From positions 1 through 64,000 of the forward strand of contig CALXKJ010000004.1 of NCBI GenBank assembly GCA_944388955.1: a stretch of DNA of 64,000 nt, read 5' to 3'. The notes beneath the pieces were generated by a model that saw only the letters and a program-made list of their open reading frames with translations, was not told the origin of the DNA and made no database searches. Position 1 is the first letter of the stretch. Every line of letters starts with the position of its first letter. This DNA is from an uncultured Spirochaetaceae bacterium (GTDB lineage Bacteria; Spirochaetota; Spirochaetia; Sphaerochaetales; Sphaerochaetaceae). Of the stretch, positions 45,597-54,493 are shown piece by piece. A program made the translations under genes and the position numbers.

Positions 45597-47672
45597 ATGT
45601 ATATATCAAATATTAAAATACAAAATTATCGAGGATTTCAAAGCTTATCTGTTGGTTTTAGAGATGGAATTAATATTTTAATTGGTCCAAACAATTCAGG
45701 GAAATCTAATTTACTAAAAGCTTTATCGATATTTTTTGATGGAAAATCTAGAAAGCAATTAACTGTAGCTGACTTTTATAACGGAATTCAATTAGAAGAT
45801 TTAAAAAAACATTCTCCTAAAATTACGATTACTGTAATGCTTTCTCAATCTGAAAACGAAAATTTGCTAGGGGATGAATTGGTCACTGTAAGCAACTGGC
45901 TTATAAAACTTGATGAACCTTATTTAGCTCAATTACAATATGAATTTTTCTTACCAGAGGAATATGAATCTGCCTATAAAAAATCTATTGAAAATCTTTC
46001 TAAAGAAACAGATATTTGGGAAAAGATTGAAAGTTCATTTATTCGATTATATATACACAAAATCTGGGTAGGTAACCCTGAAAATCAAATACAAGTAGAT
46101 AATGATAGTCTTTCAAGATTTGATTTCCAATTCATGGATGCAATCCGTGATGTTGAAAGGGATATGTTTTCAGGAAAAAATGCCCTTTTAAAAGACATTA
46201 TCGATTTCTTTTTAGACTATGATATAAAATCAGATAAAAATCTTTCTCAAGAAATGCAAAATGAGCAGATCAATAATCGAAAAAATGACTTTAAAAACAA
46301 TTCAGATAAATTAATTAAAGTATTGAAATCCCGTTTACAAAAAGGAACAGAAGAAATTTTATCCTATGTGGATCATATCGGAGCTTCATTTGACCACTCA
46401 AAGCCAACTTTTGAAGGTGTAATGAATGAAAGTGAAGTTTATTCGATTCTAAAACTGCTTGTTCAACAAGAGACAGGGATGAATATTCCTATTGGAAATA
46501 ATGGACTCGGTTACAATAATTTAATTTTCATGTCATTGCTCTTAGCCAAAATGCAAATTGATTCGGATGGTAGTTATTTAGGTAGTAATGCTAAAGTATT
46601 CCCGATTTTAGCCATTGAAGAACCAGAAGCACATTTACATCCCACTATGCAGTTTCAATTTGTAAAATTTCTAAAAGACAATTTACAAGATAAGAAAGTC
46701 AAACAAGTATTTATAACATCACATTCAACACATATTACCTCTTCTGCACAGCTTGATGATTTGATATGTTTAAATAAAATTCAAAACTCAGTCAATGTTT
46801 CTTATCCTGGAAAAGTATTTCCACTCGATCAAGAAAAAAATGAAAGTAAAAAATATGTCCAACGTTTTCTAGATGCTACAAAATCCAATATGTTATTTGC
46901 TGAAAAAATTATTATGGTAGAAGGAATAGCAGAACAATTATTAATTCCTGTCTTTGCCAATTATTTAGGTAAAAATCTTGAGGAAAATCATGTTGCCGTC
47001 ATCAATGTTGGCGGTAGATATTTTAATCATTTTTTATATCTGTTTGATAGTTCTAAACAACATACTATCAACAGAAAGGTAGCATGCATTACAGATGTAG
47101 ATCCAATGAGGAAGAAAATTGATGGTAGCAATAATCATGATAAGAAATGTTACCCATATGAGTATGACATAGATACAACAGAATATACTTATAAACAAAA
47201 TAAATATTTGGAAGATTATGAAGAAAACAATCACCCAAATATCCAAGCATTCACACAAGATAGAGTATTCGGGAAAACACTTGAATATCAAATTGCTTTT
47301 GATAATCCTAATTGTGAAATATTAATTACGCCATCGGTGAGAAACCAAGCAGAATTAAAAAAACTTATGAAGGCTTTCGAAGAAGAAAAACAGTTGAGTG
47401 AGTTTATAGATATTTTAAATAATAGCAATGAAAATAGTAGAATTACTACGGCAATACAAAAACCACTTCCTGAACAATGGACAGAAAAAGAAAAGAAAAA
47501 AGCTATTATTGCGTCTCGATATTTAAATTCTGTAGAAAAAGGAGAAAATGCTTTAGAGTTAGCTACTTGTTTGCAAGAAAAATATATAGAAAATTCAGAA
47601 GAAGCTATTAAGAATTTTAATATTCCCAATTACATAAAAAACGCAATAGAATGGGTGTGTGACAAAAAATGA
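45597..47672 (+). CDS. gajA: GajA-like OLD-family ATPase/TOPRIM endonuclease
   Basis: 691 residues. The N-terminal ABC-type ATPase has Walker A GPNNSGKSN near residue 31 and a signature/Walker B region ending LAIEEPEAHLHPTMQF near residue 340. A C-terminal TOPRIM domain follows, with Glu in IIMVEGIAEQLLIPVF near 440 and DxD in CITDVDPM near 500. OLD nucleases paired with a UvrD-like helicase form Gabija, which cleaves DNA and blocks phage. The overlap ATGA with the helicase gene supports that pair. It is longer than the Bacillus GajA (about 580), with an insert between the ATPase lobes. Confidence 0.85.
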   Translation: MYISNIKIQNYRGFQSLSVGFRDGINILIGPNNSGKSNLLKALSIFFDGKSRKQLTVADFYNGIQLEDLKKHSPKITITVMLSQSENENLLGDELVTVSNWLIKLDEPYLAQLQYEFFLPEEYESAYKKSIENLSKETDIWEKIESSFIRLYIHKIWVGNPENQIQVDNDSLSRFDFQFMDAIRDVERDMFSGKNALLKDIIDFFLDYDIKSDKNLSQEMQNEQINNRKNDFKNNSDKLIKVLKSRLQKGTEEILSYVDHIGASFDHSKPTFEGVMNESEVYSILKLLVQQETGMNIPIGNNGLGYNNLIFMSLLLAKMQIDSDGSYLGSNAKVFPILAIEEPEAHLHPTMQFQFVKFLKDNLQDKKVKQVFITSHSTHITSSAQLDDLICLNKIQNSVNVSYPGKVFPLDQEKNESKKYVQRFLDATKSNMLFAEKIIMVEGIAEQLLIPVFANYLGKNLEENHVAVINVGGRYFNHFLYLFDSSKQHTINRKVACITDVDPMRKKIDGSNNHDKKCYPYEYDIDTTEYTYKQNKYLEDYEENNHPNIQAFTQDRVFGKTLEYQIAFDNPNCEILITPSVRNQAELKKLMKAFEEEKQLSEFIDILNNSNENSRITTAIQKPLPEQWTEKEKKKAIIASRYLNSVEKGENALELATCLQEKYIENSEEAIKNFNIPNYIKNAIEWVCDKK

Positions 47673-49408
47673 TTATTACCTCTAGAGACTTAATTCCTAT
47701 AGAAGAAAACTTTAAAGTAGAAGCAGGACCTGGCGCTGGTAAAACAGATTTTGTGGTCAATCATATCAAGAATGTAGTACAAAACTCTACCAGGCTTTCC
47801 GCTACTCGTAAAGTAGCCTGTATTACATATACCAATACAGGAGTAAATACTATTTTACACAGATTGGGAAAAAGTATATCTGAAAGAGTTGAAGTATCTA
47901 CAATACACAGTTTTTTATACAAAAATATAGTAAAACCTTATTCTTCATTTATTGATAAGGAATATGATGTAAATTGCAAATTAATTGCAGGTCATGATGA
48001 TTTTACAGTCAATAGAAAAAGTTTAGAGGAATGGTTGAATAATGATCATTTTGAAAATTTGGAGAGCCCTAATAAGAAAAATCAATTACTAAAATGGCCA
48101 GAACAATTTGCAGCACTAAAAGAATGGGTAACCTCCATGCAATGTTCTCTTGAAAGAGGAAATATTTTTTTCAAATGCGACTCATCTAAATCTCGTTATC
48201 AAACAGATTCAGGAAACACAGTAACATTCAAAAAAAATAATCTATCATTATTGTCAGAACATTTAATTGATCTAAAAAAAATATATTGGCGAAAAGGTAA
48301 AATAGATCATAATGATGTTCTATTTTTCTCCATGATTTTAATTAAAAAATATCCTTTTATTCTTGAAATAATACGTGCAAAATTTCCATACATTTTTTTA
48401 GATGAATATCAAGATACATCCCCTATACAGGCATATATCGTTAATAGAATTAAAGAAAGAGAAACAGTTATCGGTGTTATTGGAGATAAGGCTCAGTCAA
48501 TATATTCTTTTCAAGGAGCTAATCCTTCATTATTTGACGAATTCAAAGTTAACCCAAACAACGAATTCTCTATTGTTGAAAATCATAGAAGCAGTGATGA
48601 AATAGTGAGTTTTCTGAATTCTCTACGTTCTGATATACGGCAAAAAATGTGTGTGGGCAAAAATGGTAATAAAGTATGTATCATTGTAGGAGAGAGGGTA
48701 TCAGCATATCATAAAGCTTGCGAACTATGTGAGAATGAATGTATTGAATCATTATCAAGAGATAATTTGACTTCAAATGCAATGAAAAAAAATACCGGTA
48801 ATACTCAAATTAAAAGAGACATTCATAAAGAATATGAAAAAACAGATAGAAATCATAGCAGAAGACGTTATGTAATGGAAATAATTCAAGCAACAGAATT
48901 AGCTATAAGTGGTAACTTTAAAGAAGCAATCAAGCATTTGGAACACATATTTCCAAAACAACAAACATTAAAGGCTCTGGCAATATTATTGACCCAATAT
49001 TCTTCTTACTCAGATAAAACACTATTAAAATTCTATGAGCAAGTTAAACCATTATCCATAGATAAACTTTCAGATATCACAAAAGGAGAGGTAAAAAAAT
49101 TTTATGAACAAAATACATATCAAAATATTGCAATCTGTACAAATATTCCAGAAGATACAAGTGAACATATTACAATTCACAAATCTAAAGGTAATCAATT
49201 CAAAAATGTTTTTGTCGTGGGTTATAGTGATGTAAAGAAATTTTTATTAAAGCCTTCTCTAGATAATGAAAATCATCGTATTGCGTATGTTGCATTCAGT
49301 AGAGCAAAAGATAGATTATTTATTCAATTTGAAAATACAAAAATATCAGCAGATGAAGAGAAAGTATTAAAATCAAACTTTGACATGATACAAATCATAC
49401 ACGTGTAA
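47669..49408 (+). CDS. gajB: GajB-like UvrD/Rep-family helicase
   Basis: 579 residues of superfamily 1. Visible motifs are Walker A AGPGAGKTDF near residue 19, motif Ia ACITYTNT, DEYQDTSP near 246, GDKAQSIYSFQGANP, ENHRSSDEI, HKSKGNQFKNVFVVGY and AFSRAKDRLFIQF. In Gabija GajB senses DNA ends and activates GajA. Co-translated with gajA (4-base overlap). A Cys-rich CELCENEC segment near residue 352 is not a standard UvrD feature. Confidence 0.85.
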   Translation: MIITSRDLIPIEENFKVEAGPGAGKTDFVVNHIKNVVQNSTRLSATRKVACITYTNTGVNTILHRLGKSISERVEVSTIHSFLYKNIVKPYSSFIDKEYDVNCKLIAGHDDFTVNRKSLEEWLNNDHFENLESPNKKNQLLKWPEQFAALKEWVTSMQCSLERGNIFFKCDSSKSRYQTDSGNTVTFKKNNLSLLSEHLIDLKKIYWRKGKIDHNDVLFFSMILIKKYPFILEIIRAKFPYIFLDEYQDTSPIQAYIVNRIKERETVIGVIGDKAQSIYSFQGANPSLFDEFKVNPNNEFSIVENHRSSDEIVSFLNSLRSDIRQKMCVGKNGNKVCIIVGERVSAYHKACELCENECIESLSRDNLTSNAMKKNTGNTQIKRDIHKEYEKTDRNHSRRRYVMEIIQATELAISGNFKEAIKHLEHIFPKQQTLKALAILLTQYSSYSDKTLLKFYEQVKPLSIDKLSDITKGEVKKFYEQNTYQNIAICTNIPEDTSEHITIHKSKGNQFKNVFVVGYSDVKKFLLKPSLDNENHRIAYVAFSRAKDRLFIQFENTKISADEEKVLKSNFDMIQIIHV

Positions 49409-49466
49409 TTATAATCTGTTTGCTATAGTAATTTTATGTTTTATCCAGAAGAAAAAATCGAGCAGT

Positions 49467-49585
49467 ATCTCGCACAATTAAGTATTATATAGATGCTTAT
49501 TTTTTATAAAAATATAAATAAATCTTTATATGATAAATAATTAGATAAAGATTAGTATCTCGCAGAATCTCGCAGGAATCTCGCA
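49467..49585. repeat. four ATCTCGCA repeats in an AT-rich gap
   Basis: ATCTCGCA occurs at 49467-49474, 49557-49564, 49567-49574 and 49578-49585 in the 277-base gap between the helicase and the AlbA_2 gene. The last three are spaced 10-11 bases apart. They could be operator sites for the downstream gene or relics of a duplicated gene end; the first lies in a short frame reading PEEKIEQYLAQLS. Confidence 0.35.
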
Positions 49586-49685
49586 CTTTCTAGACGATTC
49601 AGCACTAAAAATATAAAGTAATAGAGAAATATATAAAATCAATTATAATAAAATTATTGATTTAATCATTGCAGAAGGTATTCTT

Positions 49686-51206
49686 ATGACAATAGATACA
49701 AATAAAAAAATTGATATTATAAAATATTTTGAACTTAATACCAGATCCGAACATAATATGCTTGAATGCAAAGAAGCACAATCAGGTATGCCAAAATCAT
49801 TATGGGATACTTATTCTTCATTTGCCAATACAAATGGCGGCATAATTCTTCTTGGAATAAAGCAAATAGCAGAAGCAGATTTTGTCGTTACAGGAGTAAA
49901 AGATCCAATCGCAATGGAGAAGGATTTTTGGTCTAGCATAGCAAATCCTAGAACAATAAATAGAAATATTTTATCTCAAACTGACGTGCAAATAATCACT
50001 GATATTTCTGATAAGAAAGTAATTATGATTACAGTTCCTGAAGCAGCAAATAACCAAAAACCTATATTCATTCGTGGTCTTATGGAAAATACATATATTC
50101 GTAATGGACAGGGAGATACGAAAGCTACAGAAGAGGAATTACATGCTCTAATCAGAAACTCACAATCAGATGCAGATTCTTTTATTCTTAAAGATTTCAC
50201 TATCAAGGATCTTGATGCCGCTACTATAGCAGCATTTAAAACGATTGTAATTTCACGTTATCCCAATAAGGAATACGAAAAAAGAACAGATGAAGAATTT
50301 CTAAGAGAATTAGGTTTCTATAGATTGGATAGAAAAACACAGCTATACTACCCTACCCAAGGTTGTCTACTATTCTTTGGAAAATATAATTCGATAAAAG
50401 ATGTTTTTCCTTCATTTCATCTCGACTTTTTCGATTATAGAGGATCGACAAGTAGATGGATTGATAGAGTCGCCTCAGATGAACCCAATAATATTGAAAT
50501 GAATATTTTTAATTTCTTCAATATTGTATATAACAAACTTTTAGCTGCGGATTCCAATCATTTTGCATTGAATGATAATATGATGAGAATTGAGCATTCG
50601 CTAATGACAGCATTACGAGAAGCTCTTGTAAATTCGCTAGTACACGCTGATTATAGATCAACAAGCGTACCTATACGAATTGAAATACATGATGACTATT
50701 TTCTATTTAAAAACCCAGGGAAAATGCTTGTCTCCATACAGGAATTTGAAAACGGAGGAAACACAATTTGTAGAAATAATATTGTTATGCAAGGGTTCCG
50801 AGCAACAGGTTTCGCAGAGCGACAGGGCATGGGAGGAAAAGAAATAATATCTGTTGCAATGAATAATAAGTTAATGTTGCCTACAATCAACACAAATCTT
50901 ATGTTTACAGAATTAAAATTCTGGAAAATAGATGCTGCTTCATATCCGGATTTATCTGATGACGAGCAAAAAATACTAAGATTAATATTAAATTCTAACC
51001 ATCCAATCTCAAAGAAAGAAATTGAACAGAATTTCTCATCTTTAAGTGAACGTAAAATAAGATCATCATTAGAAAAACTAATCAAAACAGGAAAAATAAT
51101 TTCTACAGGAAAAGCTAGGGCTACAAAATATATTATTAACCCAACATCAACAGAGTTTAAATGGATATTAAGTAAGCTAATATCACAACTTCAAGACAAT
51201 CTATAA
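49686..51206 (+). CDS. AlbA_2 (Schlafen-like) ATP-binding regulator-like protein
   Basis: 506 residues. The N-terminal AlbA_2 domain has LECKEAQSGMPKSLWDTYSSFANTNGGIILLGI. The middle HATPase_c_4-type domain has ALREALVNSLVHADYR and FKNPGKM, and the C-terminus is a winged helix (HPISKKEIEQNFSSLSERKIRSSLEKLIKTGKI). Such proteins are common in islands and some defence loci; their biochemical role is unsettled. Unlike the relative at 16387-17910 this copy is intact. It may belong to the defence cluster, but a 277-base gap separates it from gajB. Confidence 0.75.
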   Translation: MTIDTNKKIDIIKYFELNTRSEHNMLECKEAQSGMPKSLWDTYSSFANTNGGIILLGIKQIAEADFVVTGVKDPIAMEKDFWSSIANPRTINRNILSQTDVQIITDISDKKVIMITVPEAANNQKPIFIRGLMENTYIRNGQGDTKATEEELHALIRNSQSDADSFILKDFTIKDLDAATIAAFKTIVISRYPNKEYEKRTDEEFLRELGFYRLDRKTQLYYPTQGCLLFFGKYNSIKDVFPSFHLDFFDYRGSTSRWIDRVASDEPNNIEMNIFNFFNIVYNKLLAADSNHFALNDNMMRIEHSLMTALREALVNSLVHADYRSTSVPIRIEIHDDYFLFKNPGKMLVSIQEFENGGNTICRNNIVMQGFRATGFAERQGMGGKEIISVAMNNKLMLPTINTNLMFTELKFWKIDAASYPDLSDDEQKILRLILNSNHPISKKEIEQNFSSLSERKIRSSLEKLIKTGKIISTGKARATKYIINPTSTEFKWILSKLISQLQDNL

Positions 51207-51266
51207 ATTGTTTTCCTAATATAATAGCTGTATGATTTTTCCTTAAGAAATCATACAGCTATAGCT

Positions 51267-52550
51267 TTAATCCTGCTTTAATTTATATGAAAAATTAGGA
51301 GGGTACTTATAATCCGAGGGAAGTTTACATTTTGCTATATCATATATTTCTTGATTTGACATACGTGCTAATCTTCTGGAATTCAACTGATTATTATCTT
51401 CTATTTTGTTTATTAATAACTCTAACTGATCTCTTGTGAAATCCTTCAAAAATGGCCTTATAATGTATGCATATCTATCATCAGCCATATCATAAGAATT
51501 ACTATCACCAAACCTTATAATAAAATATTCAAGCAGTTCTGAATACAATCCACATTCTTTATAATGTTGTACAACCCAATTAATATCTACATTGTGTAGC
51601 ATAAAGTCTTTATTATTTTTAAGATTCTCCAAATGTTCTTCTTCTCCTTTAACAAACCAAGAAATAAAAAAATCATCTCCTGATTCTTTGATTGCTTTAT
51701 CGATATGTTCTTTAACATCGAAATTTAAAGGACTATATAATTCAGAGATAGCAGATAAGAACAATATTAAATTGTGAATACATTTATTATCAGTAGCAAC
51801 TGTAAATAAATCAGCGTTCTCAGAAACATATTTGATTGCTTCCGAATTAAAACTATAAAACAATACTTTTAAGGCTTTTCGGTTTATATCTAAATTATTT
51901 TGACAATCAGGATCTTTTGGTTTACAAAAACAAAAACTCCATAATGTCTTGAATAAATTTTTTTTCATACCAAGATCCATATGTGAATAATATTTATTAT
52001 CAAGGAATATTTTTAACTTCTCTTCTGAGTTTTCATAAACATATTTCTTTTCTTGTAAATCTTCAGTTAACATATCAACGATATTCTTGATAAAAATTGG
52101 TGGTTTAATAAAAATATCTTTTATAATATTTTTGATATTGGCAATTGTAGTTTCTTGAGAAGGACAAATTAATTCATAGTTATCATTAAGAGCAGGATGT
52201 GCTGAAAAATTCCTATCATCATACAAATGATTGATATGAGTATATGCCTCAAGATCAATTAACTTTGTCTTCTTATGAATTTCTTCTATTAGTTTTTTTT
52301 CCCATGCAGAACGAGAACCAGTATTACATTCTTTTGTACTTTTTATTTCTTCAAGAATAGTTTTTGCAGTTTTATCATTATACATATCACTTAACTCTTG
52401 AAGCTTTAACAAAATATCACAGATTAAAACTGAATATAACATGACATTGGCAGCTCTGTAATTTTTATTGTAATAACAACTCAAAACTTCTTCTAAATAC
52501 TTTTTTGTCTGACTAAAATACACTTGATTAATTTCTGGTAAATAAATCAT
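51267..52550 (-). CDS. uncharacterised protein with a HEPN-like Rx4H motif
   Basis: 427 residues, helical and AT-rich. The first 150 residues resemble a DUF4145/HEPN-like domain: helical LEEVLSCYYNKNYRAANVMLYSVLICDILL, then DDRNFSAHP, which gives the Rx4H motif (Arg about residue 112) typical of HEPN ribonucleases. The remainder is an all-helical region of unknown type. Convergent with the AlbA_2 gene and last gene inside the right att-like repeat. It may be an abortive-infection RNase or a simple HEPN adaptor. Confidence 0.55.
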   Translation of the reverse strand: MIYLPEINQVYFSQTKKYLEEVLSCYYNKNYRAANVMLYSVLICDILLKLQELSDMYNDKTAKTILEEIKSTKECNTGSRSAWEKKLIEEIHKKTKLIDLEAYTHINHLYDDRNFSAHPALNDNYELICPSQETTIANIKNIIKDIFIKPPIFIKNIVDMLTEDLQEKKYVYENSEEKLKIFLDNKYYSHMDLGMKKNLFKTLWSFCFCKPKDPDCQNNLDINRKALKVLFYSFNSEAIKYVSENADLFTVATDNKCIHNLILFLSAISELYSPLNFDVKEHIDKAIKESGDDFFISWFVKGEEEHLENLKNNKDFMLHNVDINWVVQHYKECGLYSELLEYFIIRFGDSNSYDMADDRYAYIIRPFLKDFTRDQLELLINKIEDNNQLNSRRLARMSNQEIYDIAKCKLPSDYKYPPNFSYKLKQD

Positions 52551-52667
52551 TAGTGAAGTAAACTCCTTTAATTCTTTCCAAATATAATTATATTATCAAT
52601 ATTGGTTATTTTCAAAAAAAGTAAGCAGGAAACTTTTTACTATACATACTAAATAGACAACATATAT

Positions 52668-52691
52668 TTAACGGAAATATTTGCGGAAATT
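52668..52691. repeat. tandem 12-bp repeat, candidate integrase arm sites (right)
   Basis: TTAACGGAAATA followed directly by TTTGCGGAAATT. Both match the left-end 12-mer TTAGCGGAAACA at 9-10 positions and have the same orientation and tandem spacing. They lie about 120 bases inside the right att-like repeat. Confidence 0.45.
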
Positions 52692-52810
52692 TTATACACA
52701 TAAAACTATCGTAATGATTAGAAACAAGCGTAAAGTTTAAATATGATTAAATACTTGTTTTTTAAAGAAATAGGTTAAAGTTAACCTCAATAGGAAAAAG
52801 GTGTAATCCC

Positions 52811-52870
52811 TTCGATTCCGATCAGCTCCAATACCAGCAACTCCCTGCAAGTCAGGGAGTTGTTTCATTT
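52811..52870 (+). repeat. right att-like repeat: tRNA/tmRNA-like 3' end plus terminator
   Basis: TTCGATTCCGATCAGCTCCA followed by the terminator CAACTCCCTG-CAAGT-CAGGGAGTTG and TTTCATTT. It matches the copy at 34546-34607 in sequence and orientation, 18.3 kb away. Upstream sequence does not supply the 5' half of a T-arm, so no intact RNA gene is present here. Confidence 0.65.
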
Positions 52871-52922
52871 CAAGGGCTCAACTGCAATGTTTTGCTGAAA
52901 TGTTTTGAGCCGAATACCGTTC

Positions 52923-53060
52923 TTAACGGACATCGCTAAACGATAACAATACATTGTTATTCAGTCTTCTATAGAAAGCTGTATGTCTCTTCTGTGCCTG
53001 AGCAGCTGTCAGTTCCTTGGCTCTGTAAAGCCTGGTGCCATAATTCCGGCTCCACAGGCT
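52923..53060 (-). pseudogene. 3' fragment of a serine recombinase gene
   Basis: On the minus strand this reads YGTRLYRAKELTAAQAQKRHTAFYRRLNNN and then runs to a TAA at 52923. It matches the C-terminal HTH of the complete recombinase at 39381 (KLYRNHEITAAQAIKRLSLTKSTFYRLLKKN) but lacks the catalytic domain. It shows that a second element once occupied the DNA just outside the right att-like repeat. Confidence 0.75.
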
Positions 53061-53110
53061 TTGATATACACCCGGAAATAAGGATTAGTGTAGTTTTCTG
53101 AGTAAAGTAA

Positions 53111-53165
53111 AGACAAAAACAAAGGCAACCTACTTCTAGGCCAATGCCTAGTCAAGCAGATTGCC
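53111..53165 (-). terminator. terminator downstream of the initiator tRNA
   Basis: A long imperfect hairpin (arms about 53124-53142 and 53147-53165, with inner CTAGGC/GGCCTAG pairing). On the minus strand it is followed by TTTGTTTTTGTC. It lies about 75 bases past the tRNA 3' end. Confidence 0.65.
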
Positions 53166-53239
53166 ACTTTTCATTGATGGTCTGGAGACCCACGTCCACT
53201 GTCAGCCTTTGCTGCTCAATGGTCCAGATTACATCTATT

Positions 53240-53312
53240 TAGCAGGGGCAGGACTCGAACCTGCGACCTCCGGGTTATGAGCCCGACGAGCTGCCAACTG
53301 CTCTACCCTACG
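53240..53312 (-). tRNA. initiator tRNA-fMet (CAT)
   Basis: A 73-nt cloverleaf on the minus strand. The anticodon loop CTCATAA sits on a stem with the three consecutive G:C pairs (GGG/CCC) typical of initiators, the D-arm is GAGC/GCTC, and the T-loop is TTCGAGT. The first base C faces a T at position 72, so the 1-72 pair is mismatched as in bacterial initiators, although C-A is more usual. CCA is not encoded. Part of the 53061-53239 region upstream on the plus strand holds only its terminator. Confidence 0.9.
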
Positions 53313-53509
53313 TCGAATCTTCAATAAGATAGCCACAATAACAAAGCGTGTCAATAGTTTATTTCACATTATGAGCAATATTTTTATTTATACAGAATTT
53401 TTGTTTTTATGCATGAAATATGCAGTTTATATTCATTTCTGCTTGACAGTTATGACTATAAAACTGGAAAATACATATTAATATCTTTAGTCACGACAAG
53501 GAGGAAGCT

Positions 53510-54475
53510 ATGAAGAAAACATTGACGCTGATGATGGTTCTCTTTATCTCCATCTCTATGATATTCGCTGGAGGAAGCGGTGAATCTTCCACAAAGAGCG
53601 AACTCAGATTCGGAACAGGTGGAGACCAGGGAACATATTATGGTTTTGGAAATGTTCTTGCCCAGAGAATCTCATCAGAGACAGACACGAAAGTTGTTGC
53701 GGTAGCCTCAAATGGAAGCCAGGACAATATCGAGATGATGGACATGGACTATTACCAGCTTGGATTTGTCCAGTCAGATGTCATGAGCTATGCATATAAC
53801 GGAACAAATCTGTTTGACGGAATGCCTATCAACGATTTCTCCACACTTGCCTCTCTGTATATGGAGCAGGTCCAGATCGTGACACTCAATCCGAATATCA
53901 AGACAGTTGCCGATCTTAAAGGCAAGACTGTCTCAATCGGCTCATCCGGTTCTGGTGTATATTACAACGCAATCGATGTCCTTGGAGCATATGGCCTGAC
54001 AGAAAAAGATATAACACCGACATACCAGAGCTTCGGCGATAGCGTTGATTCCCTTCAGGATGGAAAGATTGATGCCGCATTCGTCGTAGCGGGCGCACCT
54101 ACAGTTGCTGTTTCAACACTTGCAAGCTCAAGGCCTGTATATCTTGTGTCAATCGACGATGAGCACTTCGAGAAGCTTGTAGATGTATCTCCATACTACA
54201 GCAGGAACATAATCGGAAAAGACGTATACGGCACAGCTGAAGATTGCTATACAGTCGCAGTTAATGCAGTCATTATCGCACGCGATGACGTATCAGAAGA
54301 TGCTGCTTATGACATCGTATCCACAATCTTCAATGACAAGGAATCAATTGCGCAGAGCCACAACAAGGGAGCTGAGCTTGATCTCGATTTCGCGGCTTCT
54401 ATCACGAATATTCCTTATCATCCAGGTGCGGCAAAGTACTTTGCGGAGCAGGGATATACAGTTCCTGTAAAATAA
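53510..54475 (+). CDS. TAXI-family TRAP transporter solute-binding protein
   Basis: 321 residues. A Sec signal peptide (MKKTLTLMMVLFISISMIFA) precedes GGSGESS, again without a lipobox. TAXI features include FGTGGDQGTYYGFGNVLAQRIS, QLGFVQSD, LKGKTVSIGSSGSGVYYNA and IDAAFVVAGAP. It captures a carboxylate or amino acid in the periplasm and hands it to the fused permease encoded 18 bases downstream. GGAGGAAG precedes the ATG. Confidence 0.92.
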   Translation: MKKTLTLMMVLFISISMIFAGGSGESSTKSELRFGTGGDQGTYYGFGNVLAQRISSETDTKVVAVASNGSQDNIEMMDMDYYQLGFVQSDVMSYAYNGTNLFDGMPINDFSTLASLYMEQVQIVTLNPNIKTVADLKGKTVSIGSSGSGVYYNAIDVLGAYGLTEKDITPTYQSFGDSVDSLQDGKIDAAFVVAGAPTVAVSTLASSRPVYLVSIDDEHFEKLVDVSPYYSRNIIGKDVYGTAEDCYTVAVNAVIIARDDVSEDAAYDIVSTIFNDKESIAQSHNKGAELDLDFAASITNIPYHPGAAKYFAEQGYTVPVK

Positions 54476-54493
54476 ACAACAAAGGGGAAATCT

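Noticed and set aside
53240-53312. tRNA-fMet as the integration site of the element
   Set aside because: Its 3' end sequence is not repeated at the left boundary; the att-like repeats have a different sequence and lie 370 bases away.
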